From CAKRJP01 sp963597615 (lineage in GTDB: Bacteria > Bacillota > Clostridia > Lachnospirales > Lachnospiraceae): 64,000 nt of DNA. The notes beneath the pieces are model-generated. The model was not told the origin of the DNA. It was given only the letters and a program-made list of their open reading frames with translations, and did no database searches. Location of the stretch: the NCBI GenBank assembly GCA_963597615.1, contig CAVBQS010000053.1, positions 1 to 64,000 of the forward strand, written 5' to 3'. A program made the position numbers and the translations under genes. Position 1 is the first letter of the stretch. Every line of letters starts with the position of its first letter. Shown here one piece after another: positions 1 through 8,305 of the stretch.

Positions 1-84
1 ATATTGAATTTTCAAGGTGCGAACCCCACTTGGGGTATGGGAAGTCTTAGTTATTAAAAAATAGGAATAATAAAGGATGAGAGA

Positions 85-1047
85 ATGGAAAAAGAGCAAA
101 TTTCGTTAATCGTTCCCTGTTACAATGAGGAAGAAGTTTTACCTTATTTTTATCAGGCTTTTTGCGATATAGCGAAGAATTTAAAAGAATATGACCTGGA
201 AGTGATTTTCGTTAATGATGGTTCTAAGGACCGAACTCTTGAAATAGTAAAGGGATTTGCGGATGAGGATTCCAGAGTGAAATATATTTCCTTTTCCAGG
301 AATTTTGGAAAAGAAGCGGCTATTTATGCCGGTTTTGAACATGCATCTGGGGATTACATTGCCATGTTGGATGCAGATCTTCAGGACCCACCGGAGTTAC
401 TTCCGGAAATGCTTCGGGCTATTAAGGAAGAAGGCTATGATTCCGCAGCAACCCGCCGGGTTACCAGAAAGGGCGAGCCACCGGTCCGATCCTTTTTTGC
501 CCGCCGTTTTTATGGGCTAATGAACCGGATTTCTACTACTGAGATTATGGACGGGGCAAGGGATTATCGCCTTATGACCAGGCAGTTTATGAATGCAATT
601 TTAGATATGAAGGAATACAATCGGTTTTCTAAAGGCATCTTTGGTTGGGTAGGATTTAAGACCAAATGGATTGAGTTTGAGAATGTAGAGCGCCGTGCAG
701 GAGAAACCAAATGGTCCTTCTGGAAGCTCTTGCTTTACAGTATTGAGGGAATCATTGGATTTTCTACAGCTCCTTTAGCCCTGGCATCGGTGATGGGTAT
801 TTTCTTCTGTGCGGTTGCCTTTATTTTTCTGGTGGTGATTTTGGTAAAGACCTTGTGTTTTGGAGATCCAGTATCAGGATGGCCTTCTATGACCTGTATT
901 ATCCTGATGCTCGGGGGCATTCAACTGTTTTGTATTGGAATTCTTGGAATGTATCTATCTAAGACTTACCTGGAGACCAAGAGTCGACCAATCTATATAT
1001 GTAAAGAGACAAATGTAGATGAAAAAGGAAAGAAGGCAAATGAATAA
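85..1047 (+). CDS. Family 2 glycosyltransferase, GtrB/CsbB type, with two C-terminal membrane helices
   Basis: This 320-residue protein is a family 2 glycosyltransferase of the GtrB/CsbB/DPM1-like group. Such enzymes load a sugar from a nucleotide donor onto undecaprenyl phosphate at the inner face of the membrane. Visible motifs are the N-terminal IVPCYNEE strand, NDGS (44-47), the metal-binding DADLQDP (96-102) and RAGETKW (204-210). Two hydrophobic helices at about 229-255 and 267-291 close the protein, as is usual for the family. The start has an AAAGGATGAG ribosome site. The next gene overlaps it by 8 bases and encodes a YfhO-family protein. In Bacillus subtilis CsbB and YfhO work together to put GlcNAc on lipoteichoic acid, so a similar role is inferred. 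The sugar is not determinable from sequence. Confidence 0.9.
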   Translation: MEKEQISLIVPCYNEEEVLPYFYQAFCDIAKNLKEYDLEVIFVNDGSKDRTLEIVKGFADEDSRVKYISFSRNFGKEAAIYAGFEHASGDYIAMLDADLQDPPELLPEMLRAIKEEGYDSAATRRVTRKGEPPVRSFFARRFYGLMNRISTTEIMDGARDYRLMTRQFMNAILDMKEYNRFSKGIFGWVGFKTKWIEFENVERRAGETKWSFWKLLLYSIEGIIGFSTAPLALASVMGIFFCAVAFIFLVVILVKTLCFGDPVSGWPSMTCIILMLGGIQLFCIGILGMYLSKTYLETKSRPIYICKETNVDEKGKKANE

Positions 1048-3637
1048 AGAGAAAAAACAGACAATTTTTGCGGCAATCCTTGTGTTTGCCGCAATTGCAA
1101 TTTTATATATGATTATTCAGGCCCTTAGTGGCTTGTATCCTTTTGGAGATAAATTAAATCTTCTCTGGGACGAGGAAATCCAATATGCAGATTATTTTGC
1201 ATTTTATAAGGATGTGCTTCTAGGGAAAGCCCAGCTAGGCTATTCATTTTCTAAGTCCTTAGGAGGTTCTTTGGTAGCCTTGTTTGGATACTATCTAGCC
1301 AGTCCATTTAATTTGTTAGTGATATTTTTTGACGCAGAACATATCCCGATGTTTGTGTTTATCATCACTATGTTAAAGATGGCAACTTCTGGAGTTACAG
1401 CCTTTGTATTTATGAGAGGAAGATTTGAAAAGCTTTCTAACTTGGCGGCGTCAGGTCTGGCTGTGGGCTATGGTCTTATGCAATACACCATGCTTCAGTG
1501 CTCCAATATTATGTGGTTGGATGGTGTGATTTTCCTACCCCTTTTGCTGTTGGCCATTTATCGCTTCATAACCCAAAAAAGAAAAGTGCCTTTGTTTTTG
1601 TGTGTATCATTCTCTATTATGATCAACTGGTACACTGGCTATATGATCTGCCTTTTTGGGGTTTGCTATTATCTTTACGAGCGACTCTTGGTGCTGTTTA
1701 AAGAAGCAGAGACAGGACTTGTAAAAAAATGGAAAGATTTCTTTGTAGATAGTTTCCAGTGTGCCGGAGTTATGCTCCTTGGCCTTTTGGGAAGTATGGT
1801 TATCTTCTATCCTGTGTATAAGGGCTTGCAGAATGGAAAATCTGTTTGGGATCCAACGATTTTTGAACCGGATTTTTATGGGTCGTTTTTTGATATTTTC
1901 CGTGGATTTGGACTGGGAACAATAGCAGTTTCGGCATCTTTATATTGCGGGCTTTTGTTCCTTGGTTTTTTCATCTATTATTTTTTCTCAAAAAGAGTAG
2001 AGATAAAAGAAAAGATCCTATCTGCTTTGGCAGTGCTGTTTATGTTTGTCAGCTGCTGGTACATGCCCTTGGATTGCATCTGGAGTGGATGGCGTCGGGT
2101 GGAAAGTTTTAAATTCCGTTATAGTTTCGTTGTGGCTTTTTTAGTGCTTTACCTGGCTGCTAAGGGGATTCTTGCCTGGGAAGCTTCGGAAGATAAAATT
2201 CAGGGAAAATTTTTAAGCAAAAGTTTGTATAAGACTCAGAAAATGACGGCAGTTTTTGCAGGTGTCTTGCTTGTTTTTCTTGGCTCCCATTTCTTGTGGA
2301 AGGAATATGAGATTAAGACCTTTTATGGAACCTTAATTAGCTTGATCATTTATGTACTTATTTACCTGCTTATTAAACAGGACCGGATCCGCCAGGTTGC
2401 CTTGTGTATTCTCCTGTGTGGGGAATTGTTGGCAAATGGAGTACTGACCTTTGTATATGACTATCAATGGAATTCTTCGGAAGAGGTATTTCCATCTTAT
2501 GTAAAAGAGGCCCAGATCCAGGCAGACCTTGTAAAAGAATATGCCAAAGAAGAGGGCGGCTTCTATCGAATGGAAACCTCGTCTAAGAGGGACAATGTTG
2601 TGAGTCGATGCTCGGCTTACTTAAATGAGTCTATGGCTTATGGCTACCATGGAATTGCTCATTATTCGTCCACCTTTGATTCTACACTTAGTACCTTGAT
2701 CCATGATTTGGGCTACTCCTATAATTATCAATTAAGTGTTTATACAGAACCAATCCTAGCCTCAGATGCCTTGTTTGGAATCCGGTATGTATTATCCCAG
2801 GAAGATATCCCAGGCCTTGAGAAAGTGGAAAGTCTTGGAACTGTAAATGGAAAACAAGTTTATGAAAATCCTTATGCCCTAGGACTAGGTATGGCAGCTT
2901 CTGATCAGGTCTTTGAACAGACAGATTCTGTAGATCCCTTTGACTTTCAGAATCAATTGTTTTCGAAAATTTTAGGAGAAGATGTAGAATTGTTCCAAAA
3001 GGTGGAAGCAGAACCGGTGGTGACAGACGGTGTATTATCTTATGAGTTTCCGGCCTTGGGAGAAAATGCCATACTTTACGGAGCTATGGAATCCTGGATT
3101 GGAGACCTTGAGACTTGTCTATATATAGATGATAATTACAGGTGTGATTATTCTTGCTGGCTTAGCTATAGAGCTTTTTCAGTGGGAGAGATCAACCAGT
3201 CCCATACCGTTTCTTTTACAGATTTTTGGGCAACTCCAGAGGATGTAGGAACCTATTTCTATCAGCTGAATCTAACAACCTTGAAGGAGGTAACAGATCG
3301 TCTGAAAGAAAATGGATTTGAGCCAGATGTATTTGAGGATGGACGGGTAGAGGGAACCTATGAATGTAAGGAGAATACAGGAAATCTTTTGCTTACCATT
3401 CCATTTGATGAGGGATGGACAGCCCTGGTAAATGGGGAGAAAGTAGAGATTAAGGAAGGAGCCAATGCCTTAAGCATAATTCCGGTAACCCAGGGAACCA
3501 ATGAAATCAAACTGATTTATAAAGTTCCTGGAATTAAGATGGGCCGCTGTCTTTCTATAGGAGCAATCCTGCTGTTTGGCTTGTGGATTTTCTTGGAAAA
3601 GAAGATATGTTGCAATCAAAGGGACAGGAAGGTATAA
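1040..3637 (+). CDS. YfhO-family polytopic membrane protein (putative glycosyl transfer)
   Basis: About 865 residues, with many hydrophobic helices in the first half and again near the C-terminus, and a long extracytoplasmic segment between them. This matches the YfhO family (bacterial membrane protein YfhO, GT-C-like fold). These proteins are thought to take a sugar from a polyprenyl-phosphate carrier outside the cell and transfer it to an envelope polymer. I chose the ATG at 1040 rather than the one at 1019 because AGAAGG lies just before it, giving an 8-base overlap with the upstream GtrB-type gene and so probable translational coupling. The C-terminal extracellular part ends with a final helix and a basic tail. 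The acceptor polymer is unknown; an LtaS-like enzyme at 49-51 kb makes a teichoic acid-like polymer plausible. Confidence 0.82.
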   Translation: MNKEKKQTIFAAILVFAAIAILYMIIQALSGLYPFGDKLNLLWDEEIQYADYFAFYKDVLLGKAQLGYSFSKSLGGSLVALFGYYLASPFNLLVIFFDAEHIPMFVFIITMLKMATSGVTAFVFMRGRFEKLSNLAASGLAVGYGLMQYTMLQCSNIMWLDGVIFLPLLLLAIYRFITQKRKVPLFLCVSFSIMINWYTGYMICLFGVCYYLYERLLVLFKEAETGLVKKWKDFFVDSFQCAGVMLLGLLGSMVIFYPVYKGLQNGKSVWDPTIFEPDFYGSFFDIFRGFGLGTIAVSASLYCGLLFLGFFIYYFFSKRVEIKEKILSALAVLFMFVSCWYMPLDCIWSGWRRVESFKFRYSFVVAFLVLYLAAKGILAWEASEDKIQGKFLSKSLYKTQKMTAVFAGVLLVFLGSHFLWKEYEIKTFYGTLISLIIYVLIYLLIKQDRIRQVALCILLCGELLANGVLTFVYDYQWNSSEEVFPSYVKEAQIQADLVKEYAKEEGGFYRMETSSKRDNVVSRCSAYLNESMAYGYHGIAHYSSTFDSTLSTLIHDLGYSYNYQLSVYTEPILASDALFGIRYVLSQEDIPGLEKVESLGTVNGKQVYENPYALGLGMAASDQVFEQTDSVDPFDFQNQLFSKILGEDVELFQKVEAEPVVTDGVLSYEFPALGENAILYGAMESWIGDLETCLYIDDNYRCDYSCWLSYRAFSVGEINQSHTVSFTDFWATPEDVGTYFYQLNLTTLKEVTDRLKENGFEPDVFEDGRVEGTYECKENTGNLLLTIPFDEGWTALVNGEKVEIKEGANALSIIPVTQGTNEIKLIYKVPGIKMGRCLSIGAILLFGLWIFLEKKICCNQRDRKV

Positions 3638-3678
3638 TGAATTCCGGGAAAAGTATAGAAAGATATAGGTGAAATAAA

Positions 3679-4614
3679 ATGAGTAAAATTGCAGTGCTGA
3701 TACCCTGCTATAACGAAAGCCTTACAATTCGAAAGGTAGTAGAAGATTATAAGGAGGCCTTACCGGAGGCAGATATTTATGTTTACGACAATAACTCTAC
3801 AGACCATGCAGATGAGATCGCCAGGGAAGCAGGAGCTATTGTGCGATATGAGTACCGCCAGGGCAAAGGAAATGTAATTCGAAGCATGTTCCGAGACATA
3901 GATGCAGATTGTTATCTTATGATTGACGGAGATGATACCTATCCGGCAGAAAATGCCAGAGAAATGGTAGACCTGGTCTTGAATAAGGGTGTAGATATGG
4001 TAGTGGGAGATAGACTATCCTCTACCTATTTTACAGAGAACAAACGTCCTTTTCATAATTCTGGAAACCGAGTAGTAAGATATTTGATCAATAAATTATT
4101 CCACAATGATATTCGGGATATTATGACAGGTTACCGGGCCTTTAGTCCTCTCTTTGTAAAGTCCTTTCCGGTTTTGTCTAAAGGATTTGAAATCGAAACT
4201 GAAATGACCATCCATGCAGTAGATAAGAATTTTCTTATTGAAGAAGTTCCGGTAACCTACAGGGACAGACCGGCAGGAAGCCAGTCTAAGTTAAATACAT
4301 TTTCTGATGGATTTAAGGTGTTAAAAACCATTGCTTCTTTGTTTAAAGAGTATAAGCCCTTCCACTTCTTTTCTTTGGTTGCTATGGTCTTATGGATTAT
4401 TGCTCTTCTGTTCTTTATTCCAGTCTTAATGGAGTATTTTGAAACGGGGCTGGTGATGAAATTTCCAACGGAAATCGTATGTGGAGTATTGGCTACTATT
4501 GGAACCCTCATGTGGATCTGTGGAGTGATTCTAGATGTAATTGTGAAGAAGCATAGACAGCTGTATGAGCTGGAGTTAAATCTCTTACACCAGGCAGGGG
4601 TTGGAAGAAAGTAA
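3679..4614 (+). CDS. Family 2 glycosyltransferase (DPM1-like) with two C-terminal membrane helices
   Basis: 311 residues. The N-terminal GT-A domain shows LIPCYNE, DNNSTD (37-42) and the DGDDTYP metal-binding stretch (83-89), followed by two hydrophobic segments at about 220-250 and 258-285. This is the architecture of polyprenyl-phosphate glycosyltransferases. It follows the YfhO gene by 41 bases on the same strand and is closed by a strong hairpin, so the three genes look like one operon. It differs clearly from the first glycosyltransferase of the cluster (for example DNNSTD instead of VNDGSKD), so the two probably use different donors or carriers. Substrate unknown. Confidence 0.85.
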   Translation: MSKIAVLIPCYNESLTIRKVVEDYKEALPEADIYVYDNNSTDHADEIAREAGAIVRYEYRQGKGNVIRSMFRDIDADCYLMIDGDDTYPAENAREMVDLVLNKGVDMVVGDRLSSTYFTENKRPFHNSGNRVVRYLINKLFHNDIRDIMTGYRAFSPLFVKSFPVLSKGFEIETEMTIHAVDKNFLIEEVPVTYRDRPAGSQSKLNTFSDGFKVLKTIASLFKEYKPFHFFSLVAMVLWIIALLFFIPVLMEYFETGLVMKFPTEIVCGVLATIGTLMWICGVILDVIVKKHRQLYELELNLLHQAGVGRK

Positions 4615-4638
4615 CAACAAATTCTTATAAATAATAAA

Positions 4639-4679
4639 AAGGTGCTGTGAAATTTTTACATTCTCACAGCACCTTTTTT
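4639..4679. terminator. Intrinsic terminator, probably bidirectional
   Basis: A 10-11 bp stem (GGTGCTGTGA with its complement TCACAGCACC) closes a short A/T loop and is followed by a run of T on the plus strand and preceded by A residues, so it can act for both the glycosyltransferase operon and the gene remnant on the minus strand. Confidence 0.85.
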
Positions 4680-4680
4680 A

Positions 4681-4826
4681 TTAGTATCCGCTAAGAGCAG
4701 CTCCGATGGCTCCGGCATAACGGGCCCTGGGGCTTGAGATCACTTGACTTCCAAGTTTTTCCGATAAGGCTTCCTTGATGCCTGTGGCCATGATGGCCAT
4801 GCCACCTGGCTTATTGGAGCCGCCAT
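4681..4826 (-). pseudogene. C-terminal remnant of an acyl-CoA dehydratase activase-like (BadF/BcrA-type) ATPase
   Basis: Read on the minus strand, this stretch encodes about 47 residues starting GGSNKPGGMAIM and ending RYAGAIGAALSGY before a stop. That is the typical C-terminal end of the BadF/BadG/BcrA/BcrD (HgdC-like) ATPase family, where the last residues read GAxGAAL. All N-terminal parts, including the nucleotide-binding motifs, are missing. No start codon or ribosome site precedes it. It directly abuts a broken M20 peptidase gene on the plus strand. I take it as a dead fragment; the family assignment rests on a short tail only. Confidence 0.6.
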
Positions 4827-5234
4827 GATTTTATCAGAAATCCAGGATGAACTCTATGGCCAGGTAAAGTTTATCTTTCAGCCGGGGGAAGAGATTGGGG
4901 AAGGAGCCTCTGCCCTGATTCAAAAGGATAAAATTCTAGAAAATGTAGATATGGCATTTGTTGCCCACGGATGGCCTTCCATAGAAAGTGGTAAAATTGG
5001 TATTGCCAGGCGGTATGCCAAATTTACGGAACGTGTTATGATAGCAACATAGAAACCTTTGGTGGAGGCGTTTGCAATGCGGCAAAACTTCTTGATAGGG
5101 TACAAGCAGCAGCGGCGGAAGTTCCGGGATTACATAGCCCAGACTATCAGTTTGATGACAGCGTACTTTCTAAAGCTGCAGCAGCATTTGCAGAGATTGC
5201 CTACAGAGGATGTCTTGGAGAATTAGAAAGCTGA
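4812..5234 (+). pseudogene. Degraded M20-family peptidase/amidohydrolase
   Basis: From about 4812 the plus strand reads GAAMILSE and then a stretch with FIFQPGEEIGEGA, the metal-site motif region of M20D peptidases (FQPAEE in most members). The frame ends at a stop at 5050-5052. A second piece in another frame (5052-5234) ends GLHSPDYQFDD and then about 25 residues, which resembles the C-terminal metal-ligand region of M20 enzymes. The N-terminal third, the dimerisation domain and frame continuity are all missing, so the gene cannot make an active enzyme. Assignment of the first piece is fairly firm, of the second moderate. Confidence 0.65.
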
Positions 5235-5262
5235 GAAGAAGGCTAGGAAAGGAAAAAGAAAA

Positions 5263-6423
5263 ATGGAAGAAGTCGTTTACGTAGACAGAAGGAATACTAA
5301 TTGTAATAAATGGGACGGTCAGACCACAATGTTTGGGGAGGAAGGCCTCCTTGCCATGTGGGTGGCAGATATGGATTTTCAGGTACCTCAGTGTGTAAAA
5401 GAGGCTCTACAAAAATATGTGGAATCTGGAGTGTACGGATATTATAAAATCCCGGATGCCTACTATCAGGCTTTTATCAATTGGGAAAAAGAACAGCATG
5501 GCTATGAGGTGAAAAAAGAATGGATGCGCTTTTCCCCGGGAGTGGTTGCAGGATTTCACTGGCTGGTGCAAATTTTGACAGATCCTAAGGATGCAGTGAT
5601 TGTGAACACACCGGTATATTATCCATTTTTAAATGCAGTAAGAAATAATGATCGAACTTTAATCTGTTCAAACTTAGTAAATGAGAATGGTGTGTATACT
5701 ATAGATTTTGAAGATTTTGAGAGGAAGATTGTAGAAAATTCCGTAAAATTATTTATCCTGTGCTCCCCGCACAATCCAGTGGGAAGAGTTTGGAAAATAG
5801 AAGAGTTAAAAAAGCTTTTTGATATTTGCAAAAAACATCAGGTGATGGTAGTTTCCGACGAGATCCATCAGGATCTGGTATATGGGGAAAACACTCACAT
5901 TCCGTCTCTTTCAGTTGGAGATTATGATTACAGGATGATATCTCTTACCGCTCCATCTAAGACCTTTAATATTGCCGGTGCACAAAATTCTATCCTAGTA
6001 ATTCCGGATGAAGAATTGCGTAAGAAATGGGACCAGTATACCCAGGGAAATTGTGTCACAAATGGAAATGCCTTTGGATATGTAGCAGCCCAGGCAGCCT
6101 ATGCAGGGGGAGCAGATTGGTTAGAAAGTGCCAAGGCACAGATCTATGAAAATTACAAATATTTAAAAACAAGACTGAAAGAGGAACTTCCGGAAGTTAT
6201 AGTTACACCTCTTGAGGGAACTTACCTTTGCTGGGTGGATTTGGTTGCTTACGTAAGTTCAAGCCAAATAAAAGAGATTATTCAAAAGGAGTGTCGTCTG
6301 GCAGTGGATTATGGGGATTGGTTTGGAGGAGAAAGCTTTGGAACTTGTATTCGCATCAATCTAGCTACATCTATGGAAAATGTGGAAATTGCAGTGGGGT
6401 CTTTGATAGCCCATCTAAAGTAA
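5263..6423 (+). CDS. patB: MalY/PatB-type PLP-dependent aminotransferase / cystathionine beta-lyase
   Basis: 386 residues, the usual length of the MalY/PatB group of fold-type I PLP enzymes, which cleave the C-S bond of cystathionine or other S-conjugates of cysteine and also have aminotransferase-like architecture. Seen in the sequence: MWVADMDFQ near the N-terminus, CSPHNPVGR (167-175) with the PLP-contacting Asn171, SDEIHQD (198-204), and SLTAPSKTFNIAG with the Schiff-base Lys233. The gene is cytoplasmic and stands alone between the broken M20 gene and a strong terminator. Substrate in vivo is not determinable; the symbol is a family-level label. Confidence 0.85.
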   Translation: MEEVVYVDRRNTNCNKWDGQTTMFGEEGLLAMWVADMDFQVPQCVKEALQKYVESGVYGYYKIPDAYYQAFINWEKEQHGYEVKKEWMRFSPGVVAGFHWLVQILTDPKDAVIVNTPVYYPFLNAVRNNDRTLICSNLVNENGVYTIDFEDFERKIVENSVKLFILCSPHNPVGRVWKIEELKKLFDICKKHQVMVVSDEIHQDLVYGENTHIPSLSVGDYDYRMISLTAPSKTFNIAGAQNSILVIPDEELRKKWDQYTQGNCVTNGNAFGYVAAQAAYAGGADWLESAKAQIYENYKYLKTRLKEELPEVIVTPLEGTYLCWVDLVAYVSSSQIKEIIQKECRLAVDYGDWFGGESFGTCIRINLATSMENVEIAVGSLIAHLK

Positions 6424-6449
6424 TAGAGACAATAACTGCAAAAATCATT

Positions 6450-6506
6450 AAACCATCAAAATGATTATTTTTGGTCAAAAAAAACAATCATTTTGATGGT
6501 TTTTTC
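6450..6506 (+). terminator. Intrinsic terminator of the aminotransferase gene
   Basis: A 16-17 bp almost perfect inverted repeat (AACCATCAAAATGATT and its complement) with a loop of about 18 bases is followed by a T-run. It separates the aminotransferase gene from the toxin-antitoxin-like genes. Confidence 0.85.
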
Positions 6507-6550
6507 TTTACGGATGTAAATTTCTGTGTTTTAATATAGAAAAATGAAGA

Positions 6551-7123
6551 ATGATAAATCTAGTAGGTGATAGTGTGAAAGAAAAAGTATTTATAACACC
6601 AGAGTATACAACTGCAAAGGCGATAAAAAAAATTCGTAAAGAGTTAAATTTAACACAGAAAGAGTTCGCTGAATTTATAAATTGCTCAAAACCCACAGTG
6701 GAACGTTGGGAGAGAAGCGATGAGGCGATTCATGGACCTATTGTTCTGCTTCTTAAAATGTTGGAAAAATATCCAGAGTACAAGGAGTTTGCTAAAATTC
6801 CGTCAAAAGTATGGCCGCTCAGACTTTGGTATATGTATGATCAAGAAGTGTGTACGTTGATTGATGTAAATGAACAGGAACAAAAGGTAAAAGTCAAAAA
6901 TTATACAGATAAGATTATGTTTCGGGCTTTTGGAGTTGTAGAAAATCCAGATTATAAGCAGTATTTGGAATTTCTAGAGTCAAGATGTTTTCCGGAAAGC
7001 AGAGACAAGATGAAGCTGATACTAAAAGATTTGGGCTTGCCCTTCTATGACCCAATTTTGATTATAGAAAAGACTCAGGGGCGAATGGCAGAAGATAATT
7101 TTTGGATTCGTATAGAGAGGTAG
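6551..7123 (+). CDS. HTH DNA-binding protein with a C-terminal extension; putative antitoxin partner of a HipA-like kinase
   Basis: 190 residues. Residues 24-60 form an XRE/HTH_3-like helix-turn-helix (KIRKELNLTQKEFAEFINCS then TVERWER). About 100 further residues follow; they end in a segment with ERCFP-like (SRCFPESRDKMKLILKD) and KTQGRMAEDNFWI motifs that I have seen associated with small HipA-like kinases in clostridia (recollection, not a database result). The gene ends 4 bases before the kinase gene, so the two are co-transcribed. By analogy with HipBA/HipBST it probably autoregulates and neutralises the kinase. GTG at 6575 has a better ribosome site (AGGTGA) than ATG at 6551, so the true protein may be 8 residues shorter. 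Confidence 0.75.
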   Translation: MINLVGDSVKEKVFITPEYTTAKAIKKIRKELNLTQKEFAEFINCSKPTVERWERSDEAIHGPIVLLLKMLEKYPEYKEFAKIPSKVWPLRLWYMYDQEVCTLIDVNEQEQKVKVKNYTDKIMFRAFGVVENPDYKQYLEFLESRCFPESRDKMKLILKDLGLPFYDPILIIEKTQGRMAEDNFWIRIER

Positions 7124-7127
7124 AGTC

Positions 7128-7937
7128 ATGATAGAATTATTTGAACAGAATATTCGAAAAAATGATCGACAGTCGTCTAAAGGAAATCAGTTGAAATGGG
7201 AGAATGATGGTATTTGGTATAAAGCAGATTATACTGGCTATGAAGGATTGGCTGAGTATATGATTTCGAATCTACTAAAGAAATCAAGCCTTTTGTCTGA
7301 TGAATATGTATGCTATGATTTGGAGGAAATTAAATATGGCACTGTGATTTATAATGGGGTAAAAAGTAATAATTTCCTGGATAGTGACAGGCAGCTTATT
7401 ACCTTGGAACGATTGTTTAAAAATTTTTTTGGAGAAAGTCTGTACAAAACTTTATATAGAATTCCAGATCATGAGGAGCGATTGATTTTTTTAGTGGAAC
7501 AGGTGGAACGAATGACAGGTCTTCAAAACTTTGGAGTCTATATGAATAAATTGTTGACAATCGATGCTTTTTTTCTAAATGAAGACCGCCATATGCATAA
7601 TATAGCTGTCTTGATGAATGAAAAAGGAGAGTATGGGTATTGTCCGATTTTCGATAATGGAGCGGGCCTCTTGGCAGATACAAGAATGGATTATCCATTA
7701 TCGGGAGAACTCTATGCATTGCTAGATAAGGTTGAGGCAAAAACTATATGTAGCAATTTTGATGAACAACTAGATATTTCAGAAAGCTTATATAAAGCAA
7801 ATTTAAAATTTAAATTTACAAAAAAAGATGTGAAGGATTTGCTTGCAAATGCAGGGATTTATCCGGAGGAAATACGAAACCGGGTGGAGCAGATTATATT
7901 TGCCCAGATGCGAAAGTATGCATATTTATTTGCCTGA
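7128..7937 (+). CDS. HipA/CtkA-like protein kinase (putative toxin)
   Basis: 269 residues. It carries the HipA-type catalytic signature NEDRHMHN (151-158: Asp153, His155, Asn158) and FDNGAG (175-180), in which Asp176 replaces the Mg-binding Asp of DFG. This is the pattern of HipA and of the shorter CtkA-like kinases, which phosphorylate targets such as tRNA synthetases on Ser/Thr. At 269 residues it is much shorter than HipA (about 440) and seems to lack the N-terminal subdomain; part of that role may sit in the C-terminal extension of the upstream HTH protein. Four bases separate the two genes. The target and whether it is toxic are not known from sequence. Confidence 0.78.
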   Translation: MIELFEQNIRKNDRQSSKGNQLKWENDGIWYKADYTGYEGLAEYMISNLLKKSSLLSDEYVCYDLEEIKYGTVIYNGVKSNNFLDSDRQLITLERLFKNFFGESLYKTLYRIPDHEERLIFLVEQVERMTGLQNFGVYMNKLLTIDAFFLNEDRHMHNIAVLMNEKGEYGYCPIFDNGAGLLADTRMDYPLSGELYALLDKVEAKTICSNFDEQLDISESLYKANLKFKFTKKDVKDLLANAGIYPEEIRNRVEQIIFAQMRKYAYLFA

Positions 7938-7945
7938 GTCAAGTG

Positions 7946-7974
7946 TTGAATGGATAGTGAAAGTTGGGTATAAT
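7946..7974 (+). promoter_or_regulatory. Promoter of the MntA/HepT pair
   Basis: TTGAAT and TATAAT are separated by exactly 17 bases, 50 bases upstream of the MntA-like start codon. Confidence 0.7.
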
Positions 7975-8023
7975 TACCAAGAAGCGTAAATTCCCAGGTG
8001 AATTTTAAGTAGGATGATTAATT

Positions 8024-8305
8024 ATGACATTAGAAGAGATTTATCGAGACATTATTGATATTTGCAAAAAATATAATGGAACTCAGGTGATCTTATTTGG
8101 ATCCATGGCCAAGGGGACAGAAAGAGAACGAAGAGATATTGATATTGCTGTAAGAGGAGTTTCTGATATTTTGGGGCTACAGGAAGAAATCGAGGACATT
8201 CCTACATTGTACAAGATTGATCTTGTGGATTTAGAAGAATGCAAAAATCCATTGCTATTGGAGGATATTGAAAAATATGGACGAGAAATTTACAAAAAGG
8301 TATGA
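8024..8305 (+). CDS. mntA: MntA-like minimal nucleotidyltransferase (antitoxin)
   Basis: 93 residues, a minimal nucleotidyltransferase. The motif GSMAKGTERERRDID (26-40) fits the family signature GS-x10-DxD exactly, with Asp38 and Asp40 as the metal ligands. In MntA/HepT systems such proteins neutralise the HEPN ribonuclease by AMPylating a tyrosine near its active site. The gene overlaps the HEPN gene downstream by about 29 bases, the usual arrangement. It has its own promoter-like sequence. The older name for this family is HI0073-like. Confidence 0.85.
   Translation: MTLEEIYRDIIDICKKYNGTQVILFGSMAKGTERERRDIDIAVRGVSDILGLQEEIEDIPTLYKIDLVDLEECKNPLLLEDIEKYGREIYKKV

Noticed and set aside
1..84. 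Possible tail of an RNA gene (ACCCCACTTGGGGT hairpin)
   Set aside because: Only a short palindrome is visible at the window edge; not enough to name an RNA.
4825..5052. A 75-residue open frame as an independent small gene
   Set aside because: It is an internal piece of an M20 peptidase, starting in the middle of the family's sequence with no ribosome site.
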